Origin: an uncultured Verrucomicrobiota bacterium
Lineage (GTDB): Bacteria > Verrucomicrobiota > Kiritimatiellia > RFP12 > UBA1067
NCBI GenBank assembly: GCA_946631535.1
Contig: CAMPAF010000038.1
Location: 1 to 13,837 of the forward strand
Direction: 5' to 3'
Length of the DNA: 13,837 nt
In this document: positions 8,309-13,837 of the stretch, one piece after another
Layout: each line of letters begins with the position of its first letter
How positions within the stretch are numbered: the stretch's first letter is position 1
Made by a program: the position numbers and the translations under genes
Notes under the pieces: generated by a model
Seen by the model: the letters and a program-made list of their open reading frames with translations, nothing else
The model's database searches: none
Told to the model about the DNA's origin: nothing

Positions 8309-8337
8309 TCATAATATTTGCGGTTTGTGCGAAAGTA

Positions 8338-8417
8338 GCGCCATCTTGGCGGCGATCGCGGGGCGGACGGCGGTGGAACGCCGTCCCTACCGCATGGGGA
8401 GCCGCCATCTTGGCGGC
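8338..8417. repeat. Composite palindromic repeat cluster between the beta-helix and ATPase genes
   Basis: Three units fill most of this intergenic stretch. A slightly shortened copy of the GCCGCC-ATCTT-GGCGGC hairpin lies at 8338-8353 (CGCC stem). A different hairpin, GGACGGCG-GTGGAA-CGCCGTCC, follows at 8365-8386, headed on the minus strand by GTAGGG. The full hairpin is at 8400-8417, with ATGGGG before it. The two outer units are direct repeats of each other and of 3792-3815. The layout resembles REP/BIME arrays. It begins two bases past the beta-helix gene's stop. Confidence 0.7.
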
Positions 8418-8419
8418 GA

Positions 8420-10843
8420 TTACCGCACGATGATGTTCAACCCGCTCGGTACGAACAGCTCGTAGCAGCCGATGTCCACGCCACGGCCCGAGACGCGCGG
8501 CGAACCGACGAGGTCGGTCGCGTCCGCCATCCAGTCCTCCAGCACGCCCACGTTGCGGCACGGCGAGCCGGGACGTAGCGTGAAGTCGCCGTTCGCGGCA
8601 TCCACGAAGAGCGGATCGGCGTTGACGCAGCCGTTCTCCGCTGTCATGTGCGTCGTCGTGTTCGGCCAGGCACAGCAGTTCACGAAGGATCCTTGCGCGT
8701 CCGTCCAGTTGCTATCCTGAGAAGTTCCGCTTTTGGTCAGGTTGTTTGCAATGATGCAGTTGACATACCGGCCTCCCCACCGCTGATGGACACCGCCGCT
8801 CTGTCCGGCCGTGTATGCGCTCGTGTTGGACACGATGGTGCAGTTCGCTATCTCCACGTCATTCGACGTCACGAGCAAAAGGCCGCCGCCGGAGCTGTCG
8901 CTGCCGGTCGCACATGCCGTGCAGTTGAAAGCAAACAGGCTGTTGCGGATGGAGAAAGGACGACCGTTGACCGTGCGTTCGCGGAACGACACGGCTCCAC
9001 CCTGGAAGTACGAGGTGTTGTTGGTGAATACGCAATTGGCAATCTCGCAAAAGCAGATGCCGTTCCACGTACTGGCAACAGCGCCACCACGGCCCGAAGA
9101 CACGTTTCCGGCAAAGACGCTGTTTGAGATAGCGCAGACACCCTCATTCTGCTGCTCGTAGAGAAAGATCCCGCCTCCGCCGTAATTTTCGTAGGTTTTC
9201 TGCACTGTGGTCGCGTTGCTGACGAACCGGCAATCGTCGAAGATCGCCCGTGTGTACTTTGTCATGCGCACGCCGCCGCCGGTGTTGGCCGCCATGTTCC
9301 CCGAAAAGACGCAATTCGAGCAGACGAGATGCGCACCGTCGCCATTGACCTCCGTCACGGCATCGATCGCGCCACCGTAAGTCAGCGATGTGTTGTCGGC
9401 AAGCGTGCTGTTCTGCACGGTGCACCTGCCGCCATCACGCGCCTGATTGACGGAGATCGCGCCTCCGCAGGCGTCGACCGAGGACACCAGGTTACTGTTG
9501 GAAACGAAGCGGCAGTCGTCAAAGCAGACCTGAGCGGCGTAGGAGGTTCGTACGGCGCCGCCGTATGTCTGTACCTGATTACCCGTGAACACGCAGTTCG
9601 TACAGGAGACGATCGTCGAATTCGCGCTACTTCCCACAATGTCCACCGCACCGCCGCGGCTCGCCGTGTTGCCGTTGAACGTACAGTTCGCAAGAGCCAC
9701 GCGGCCCGCGTCGATCCGGATGGCACCGCCGCCTTTCCCAGACGACATGGCAACGCTGTTGCTCACGAAAAGGCAGTTGGAGGCAGACGAGAACACCGAC
9801 GGCGAACCGATGGAAAAACAGATGGCCCCGCCGTATTGAGAGACGCTGTTCCCGATGAAGCGGCTGTCGAGAACGTGCACGTTCGGCTGCGTAACATAGA
9901 CGGTCGCATACCCGCGGCCCGCACGGTTGTCGACGAACGTGCAGTTCGTCACGACGACGCCGGACGCGCCGATGGCCATGCCCGCCGAGGAATGCGCGCC
10001 CATGTCGGCGGCCAGGGCGTTGTCCCGGAACGTGCAGCCCTCGACCCAGAGGACGTTGCGCGCGCCCGCGCAGTAGGCCGTGAGGTTCGACTGCACGACG
10101 CAATCGACCAGCCGCCCGCCTTTCGTCGTGTCGCCTGTGACGCCGAAGACGGACACGCCGCTGTTGTCCGTGTTCGTTGCCACGTTGCCCTCGATCCGGC
10201 AACGGAGCGCGGTGGCGTTCTCGCCGTCCAGCGTCACGCCGCAGCCGTAGAAGATCGACGAGTTGTTGCTCACCACGCAGTCTACGAGAAGACCGTTGTT
10301 GTAGACGTAGACCGGGCCGCCAAACATGTCCTTCTTGTCCGTTCCCAACGTATGGTTCGTGTAGGCGTTGTAGCACGCGGTAATTATACAGTTGGAGACA
10401 ATAGACAGTCCCGCATCGTTTGCGCCGACGCGGACGCCGGACGCTCGGTTCGTGCGGTTGGAGTTCGAGCCGTGGGAAATGGTCAGCCCCGACACCGTGA
10501 CGCACCGGGACAGGCGCACGATCTCAAACGTGTCGTTCCCCATCAAGACGACGTCCTCCGGATTGCCCGTCTCACCTCGTATGACGACGCGCTTGCCGGT
10601 GTCTTGGGTCGGTCCCGCGCACCGGCAGGCATCCGTCAGCTGGTACGTGCCGGCCGCAATCACGACCTCGTGGTTGGCCGATTTGTTGTGAACGATGTTA
10701 AACCCCTTGTTGGGCGTTGCGAACGCCGTCTCCCAGCTCGTGCCTGCGGCGCTGTCGCTGCCGTCCGGCTTCACGTAGTACGTGGTCGCCAAGCAGCCGA
10801 GCGACAACGCCACCGCCACGCACAACATGCCAATTTTCCTCAT
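8420..10843 (-). CDS. Secreted Cys-rich right-handed parallel beta-helix protein
   Basis: From the ATG at 10841-10843 the product has 807 residues and opens with a standard signal peptide (MRKIGMLCVAVALSLGCLA). A GTG at 10913-10915 in the same frame, behind GGAAGCAG, would add 24 Arg-rich residues; I prefer the ATG because of the signal peptide, although its AGGAG touches the ATG. The mature N-terminus TTYYVKPDGSD is typical of pectate-lyase-like beta-helix proteins. About 14 coils follow, each with [ND][CS]xFxxN and then GGA[IV]: NCTFVDN, DSRFIGN, NCLFVSN, NCTFNGN, NCVFTGN, NCVFSGN. Near the C-terminus come DPLFVDAANGDFTLRPGSP and GRGVDIGCYE, common in this class, and the chain ends LNIIVR. 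It is extracellular or surface-bound. Polysaccharide binding or adhesion is inferred; catalysis cannot be shown. Confidence 0.88.
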   Translation of the reverse strand: MRKIGMLCVAVALSLGCLATTYYVKPDGSDSAAGTSWETAFATPNKGFNIVHNKSANHEVVIAAGTYQLTDACRCAGPTQDTGKRVVIRGETGNPEDVVLMGNDTFEIVRLSRCVTVSGLTISHGSNSNRTNRASGVRVGANDAGLSIVSNCIITACYNAYTNHTLGTDKKDMFGGPVYVYNNGLLVDCVVSNNSSIFYGCGVTLDGENATALRCRIEGNVATNTDNSGVSVFGVTGDTTKGGRLVDCVVQSNLTAYCAGARNVLWVEGCTFRDNALAADMGAHSSAGMAIGASGVVVTNCTFVDNRAGRGYATVYVTQPNVHVLDSRFIGNSVSQYGGAICFSIGSPSVFSSASNCLFVSNSVAMSSGKGGGAIRIDAGRVALANCTFNGNTASRGGAVDIVGSSANSTIVSCTNCVFTGNQVQTYGGAVRTSYAAQVCFDDCRFVSNSNLVSSVDACGGAISVNQARDGGRCTVQNSTLADNTSLTYGGAIDAVTEVNGDGAHLVCSNCVFSGNMAANTGGGVRMTKYTRAIFDDCRFVSNATTVQKTYENYGGGGIFLYEQQNEGVCAISNSVFAGNVSSGRGGAVASTWNGICFCEIANCVFTNNTSYFQGGAVSFRERTVNGRPFSIRNSLFAFNCTACATGSDSSGGGLLLVTSNDVEIANCTIVSNTSAYTAGQSGGVHQRWGGRYVNCIIANNLTKSGTSQDSNWTDAQGSFVNCCAWPNTTTHMTAENGCVNADPLFVDAANGDFTLRPGSPCRNVGVLEDWMADATDLVGSPRVSGRGVDIGCYELFVPSGLNIIVR

Positions 10844-10863
10844 CTCCTGCTCGCTTTCTCTTC

Positions 10864-10907
10864 GGCGCGCACCGCTCTCGCGGCGCGCACCGCTCTCGCG
10901 GCGCGCA
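10864..10907. repeat. 18-bp tandem repeat, two copies plus eight bases
   Basis: GGCGCGCACCGCTCTCGC occurs at 10864-10881 and again at 10882-10899, with GGCGCGCA following. It lies between the GTG and ATG start candidates of the beta-helix gene. If translated it encodes the hexapeptide repeat SGARRE; if not, it forms a GC-rich 5' leader. Confidence 0.85.
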
Positions 10908-10939
10908 GACTTCACCTGCTTCCAGTTTTACGTGGGGCT

Positions 10940-10969
10940 ATCATATCATATTCCAGCCTTTTTCTGCAA
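10940..10969 (-). promoter_or_regulatory. Sigma-70-like promoter for the beta-helix gene
   Basis: On the minus strand TTGCAG (10964-10969) and TATGAT (10940-10945) are separated by 18 bases. A second overlapping TATGAT (10945-10950) lies just upstream. Transcription would begin near 10933, giving a leader of about 18 bases to the GTG candidate or about 90 bases to the preferred ATG. The local AT-rich patch contrasts with the GC-rich surroundings. Confidence 0.5.
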
Positions 10970-10982
10970 GTTGAGACCCACC

Positions 10983-11156
10983 GGACGCATCTGCGAATCC
11001 TGCAAGTGGAAAAATTGGTAGGGCCCGCTCGCCGAGCGGGCCGCCATCAACTTTAAATCACATTGCCAATCATTTGCGTCTACGGTCGCCCCGGCGAGGC
11101 GACCCTACCATTTTAGCGGATGTTTCGTAGCTTCTGTACGATTCGCGGATGCGCCC
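10983..11156. repeat. 174-bp MITE/BIME-like element with inverted ends and two internal hairpins
   Basis: The gap of about 360 bases between the beta-helix start and the gene upstream is largely this element. The left end (10983-11023, plus strand) and right end (11103-11156, minus strand) each start GGRCGCATCYGCGAATC and finish with GGTAGGG, so the ends are inverted. Inside, GTAGGG leads into the perfect palindrome GGCCCGCTCG-C-CGAGCGGGCC (11022-11042) on the left. On the right it leads into GGTCGCC-7 nt-GGCGACC (11084-11104). The middle (11045-11080) is AT-richer and has no reading frame of note. No transposase lies in the window, so mobilisation would be in trans. No target-site duplication was recognised. 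Confidence 0.6.
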
Positions 11157-11202
11157 AAACTCACCCCATCCCCTCCCCATGCAAACGGGAAAAAGAGAGC
11201 AA

Positions 11203-12205
11203 TCAACGCACGAAGAGGCGATAGAAGCCCGACGAATCGGACGCAGGAATGGAGACGATTCCGTCGTCGCGGACAAGCACGCTGTCGGCGACATCGGCAA
11301 ACGGCCCCGGCAACGACGGCGCTCTCTGCACGTGCACGCGGTCGCGATCCGCGTCGCGCACCGCGAATCCGATTCTGGCCGAGCCGTTTGCCACAGTCAA
11401 CCCCATCGCCCTGAGCCAAACCCTGGCGCCCGCATCCCACGGACTAATCCCGTAGTACCAGCACTCCGCGCCGGTGTATCCGTTCGCAGTCGCCGTCGCA
11501 AGCTTGTTGCTGCAGTCAGCGAGGCTTTCCACGTTGGCGACAAGGCCGGTGGCGGACAGCCATGCAAGCGGCACCGACACGGTCTGCCCTGCGGCAGTCG
11601 AAACGAGCGTAGGGTCTAGCGCGTCGTAGAAGCGCATCAGCCGGCAGCTTCCGGGTTCAGGCACGATCGGCTGCTTGGGGGGAAAAGGATTGGTCTTGCC
11701 AGGCCTATATAGCGCGACTCCGTGGACTCCGCCAGTCGGGATGTTGCCGAATATCTGAAAGATGCCCTCGCCATAGCCTGAAGCCCCGCCGGATCCGTAT
11801 TCCACCGAAGGTTTGAGCTCTGTCTTGTCGACGACATAGGTATGCATTATATCTTTGCCAGAGGAGTATGACATCGGGGCGCAGTTCGACGCCCAGTGGA
11901 CCTGCGCGAAAAGCGACCACAGCGCCGTCTCCGTTTCCGCCCATTTTGGCAGATCCTCAATATTGTCGTGAGTCCCCCCGTATGTCGGTGTCAGACTCTC
12001 CGGAACGGAACCATCGTCAAGAAAGTTGCATATCATGCGGAACACGGCATCGTCTTCATTTCCCCGCGCCGTTTTCCGCCGGGCCGGTGCCAGCGACCGG
12101 CGCCGCCGCATTTCCCGCATCCTGTCGGGCGACAAGGAAGATGGCTAGCGCAATGACAAGGCAAACGACAACACCTGTCATCCACGCTTTCATCGTCTTG
12201 CTCAT
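11203..12205 (-). pseudogene. Membrane-anchored exported protein of unknown function, frameshifted near its N-terminus
   Basis: A good start (GGGAG, then ATG at 12203-12205) opens MSKTMKAWMTGVVVCLVIAL, an N-terminal membrane anchor. It runs 49 codons to TGA at 12056-12058, just after a GGGG run. One base out of frame, the protein continues NEDDAVFRMICNFLDDG and runs to TGA at 11203-11205. Removing one G at 12061-12064 would join AENGAG to NEDDAV and give about 333 residues. An open frame reaching 12135 exists, but its extra N-terminus is an Arg-rich shadow of the anchor frame. The body is unrecognised: Gly-, Pro- and Trp-containing, with YGISPWDAGARVWLRAMGL and a fibronectin-like end closing SSGFYRLFVR, a tail style common in PVC secreted proteins. 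Either a real frameshift or an assembly indel explains it. Confidence 0.6.
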
Positions 12206-12265
12206 AGCTGCTCCCTAAATTCGTTCACGTTGCTTGCATTTGCTGGAACCGGGATGGTCGCGCTC

Positions 12266-13645
12266 TTATCTCTCGAACTTGACATCGCGACCTTCGTAGT
12301 TCGGCGGCACGTAGCCGTGCTCTGAACCCTGCACCCACAGGATCGACTTCGGGCACTTCAGGGTGTTCCAGAGGATCGCGAGGCCAGACGGCTGGCACGT
12401 GTAGTCCCCAAGCCCTGCACGGCCAATTTCGACGCGACAGGTCGAGGGGACGCGCTTCGCGAAGTTGACGGCATCGAAGTAGCCGAGCGCCTCAACGAAC
12501 TTGATCCGGGGCCATGGTCCGCGCAGACGGCCTGCAAGCTCCGCGCCCATGTCGCAAAAGCCGGTCACGGTGCTGTAGACGCGTGTCACGCCCTCGCCGC
12601 AGCCGGCCCCCCAGATCGCGAACCCGCCGCCCTGGCTGTTGCCGGAAACCTGCAGATCCTTGCCGTCCCACTCCGGGCAGGACTTCAGGTACTGGATGGC
12701 GCGGATGAGGCGCAGGATCATGCCGCGGAAGTAGGCGGTCTCGGGATTGGAGTTCTGCTGCGGGTCGAAGGCGTAGGTGTAGCCGTTCGACTTGATCTTG
12801 TCGCCGTAGGTCCGATAGTACTCGTCCGTCCCGCCGAATTCGCGCAGGAGGAATCCGTGGGCGTTCATCTTGAACTCAATCGCATTGGCATCTGGATGCC
12901 TAGGCGGGAACTGCTCTCCCACGCCGTAGCCGAAGGTTCCGATATGGATGCCGTATTTCTTTCCCTTCTCGGCGGCCTTGGGGATCGAGAGATAGCCTGT
13001 CGCGGGCATCCCGCCCGTGCAGTCCACCGACAGCGCATATAGCCGCACGTCGGGGTTGCCGCACGGCACCTCCACGCGCTTCGCGTTGAACGGGACCTTC
13101 TTGAGCTCCGCCTTCTGCCGCGCCCAGAACGCATCGAAGTCCGCCGGCTCGGGAGCAGCCTGGCGGAGCGTGTCGGCACCGGCCGCCGCACCGCCGTCGA
13201 AAAAGACGAACCTCTTCATCTTTTTTAATTTTCTTAGGGCGAGCCGGCCCTCGGGCGTGCTGGGGTCGCCGATGAACTTCTCGAGCTCCCTCATGAACGG
13301 CTTGCCGGACGCGTCGACGACCACGGCGTTGAGGCGCACGAACCCCGGCTTCGCGATGCGGGTCTTGTACACGAACGGCTTGCCCGTGAACGGTTCGGAG
13401 CCTTTCTCCGAGACGCCGTCGTCGCCTGTGCGCTCCCACTTGAGGAAGTAAGCTCCGGCGGGGATCTCGCCCCTTATGTTTTGCGGCTCGATCGTGAAGA
13501 CCATCTCCTCGCCAGGCTTGTACAAGAGCGGGTTCTTGTCTGTCGTGCCCTTCATCCAGGCCTTGTCCAGCGGTCCTGCGAACAGCAGTGACGCGCCCAT
13601 GAGTGATGCAAGGGCGATTGCCCATGTTGCTGTCTTTGTCTTCAT
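12266..13645 (-). CDS. Secreted acetylxylan esterase (AXE1 family, alpha/beta hydrolase)
   Basis: The product has 459 residues. The ATG at 13643-13645 follows GAAGAAAGA, and the signal peptide is MKTKTATWAIALASLMGASLLFA. An N-terminal beta-sandwich-like domain (about 30-125) precedes the AXE1 domain (PF05448, about 165-455; entry ADFDAFWARQ). The catalytic triad is visible: Ser337 in GNSQGG, Asp414 in GRAGLGDYTC, and His443 in GSEHGY. The enzyme removes O-acetyl groups from xylan or oligosaccharides outside the cytoplasm. An unusual Lys-rich, A-rich segment (residues 138-145, RKLKKMKR) joins the two domains. The start lies 10 bases after the pta stop, and its ribosome binding site overlaps that stop, so the two genes are probably co-transcribed. 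It ends VKFER. Confidence 0.9.
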   Translation of the reverse strand: MKTKTATWAIALASLMGASLLFAGPLDKAWMKGTTDKNPLLYKPGEEMVFTIEPQNIRGEIPAGAYFLKWERTGDDGVSEKGSEPFTGKPFVYKTRIAKPGFVRLNAVVVDASGKPFMRELEKFIGDPSTPEGRLALRKLKKMKRFVFFDGGAAAGADTLRQAAPEPADFDAFWARQKAELKKVPFNAKRVEVPCGNPDVRLYALSVDCTGGMPATGYLSIPKAAEKGKKYGIHIGTFGYGVGEQFPPRHPDANAIEFKMNAHGFLLREFGGTDEYYRTYGDKIKSNGYTYAFDPQQNSNPETAYFRGMILRLIRAIQYLKSCPEWDGKDLQVSGNSQGGGFAIWGAGCGEGVTRVYSTVTGFCDMGAELAGRLRGPWPRIKFVEALGYFDAVNFAKRVPSTCRVEIGRAGLGDYTCQPSGLAILWNTLKCPKSILWVQGSEHGYVPPNYEGRDVKFER

Positions 13646-13655
13646 TTATCTTTCT

Positions 13656-13837
<182 letters not shown>

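Noticed and set aside
8338..8417. CRISPR-like direct repeats
   Set aside because: There are only two spaced copies, each is itself a palindrome, the spacing is filled by another hairpin, and no cas gene is present.
9329..11056. A 575-codon plus-strand frame opposite the beta-helix gene
   Set aside because: It crosses the promoter and repeat region and has shadow-type composition; the minus strand encodes regular beta-helix coils.
13222..13236. An in-frame A-AAA-AAG slippery heptamer in the acetylxylan esterase gene, like the dnaX frameshift site
   Set aside because: The zero frame continues through the whole catalytic domain, the -1 frame gives shadow-type sequence, and no stimulatory structure was evident.

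Overview
The window reads as chromosomal DNA from a GC-rich, probably anaerobic, host- or sediment-associated bacterium of the PVC group. The best guess is Kiritimatiellota or Lentisphaerota. This is inferred from gene content: large secreted beta-helix and autotransporter-repeat-like proteins, a Tat-exported FAD oxidoreductase, an AAA-ATPase/PD-(D/E)XK protein, a Leptospira-type surface-repeat protein and a secreted acetylxylan esterase. No rRNA or universal marker gene is present to prove it. Every gene recognised lies on the minus strand, so the biological order runs from the right edge to the left edge. No tRNA, rRNA, CRISPR array or transposase gene was seen.

Right edge to 11.2 kb: the last 60 codons of phosphate acetyltransferase (pta) end 10 bases before a secreted acetylxylan esterase (12266-13645), a tight pair that could link polysaccharide deacetylation to acetate assimilation. 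It is followed by a membrane-anchored protein of unknown function (11203-12205) broken by one early frameshift.

11.2 to 6.5 kb: a 174-bp non-coding block with inverted ends and two internal hairpins (10983-11156) precedes a promoter and a large Cys-rich parallel beta-helix protein (8420-10843). A compact set of palindromic repeats (8338-8417) follows, then an AAA-ATPase/nuclease-like protein (6529-8295).

6.5 to 2.0 kb: an 894-residue secreted beta-rich protein with PATR-like motifs (3816-6500), a Tat-signal FAD-dependent oxidoreductase (2355-3776), a collapsed remnant of a secreted protein (2078-2262), and a surface-repeat protein (1419-2057).

Left edge: a gene with an intact ribosome binding site but two in-frame TAG codons and one frameshift (108-1366) overlaps by ATGA the start of another unrecognised gene that runs off the edge.

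Three themes recur. First, short palindromic repeats sit at gene ends. They include a 24-bp hairpin element directly after the stops of two unrelated secreted-protein genes and hairpins headed by GTAGGG. Second, several exported proteins end in a short hydrophobic strand plus a terminal Arg (VIFR, VIFR, IIVR, LFVR). Third, three of ten loci are broken while the long genes are intact, so either decay or uncorrected indels should be considered. I see no clear defence island or biosynthetic cluster. The most unusual items are the interrupted gene at the left, the repeat elements and the shared C-terminal tail.
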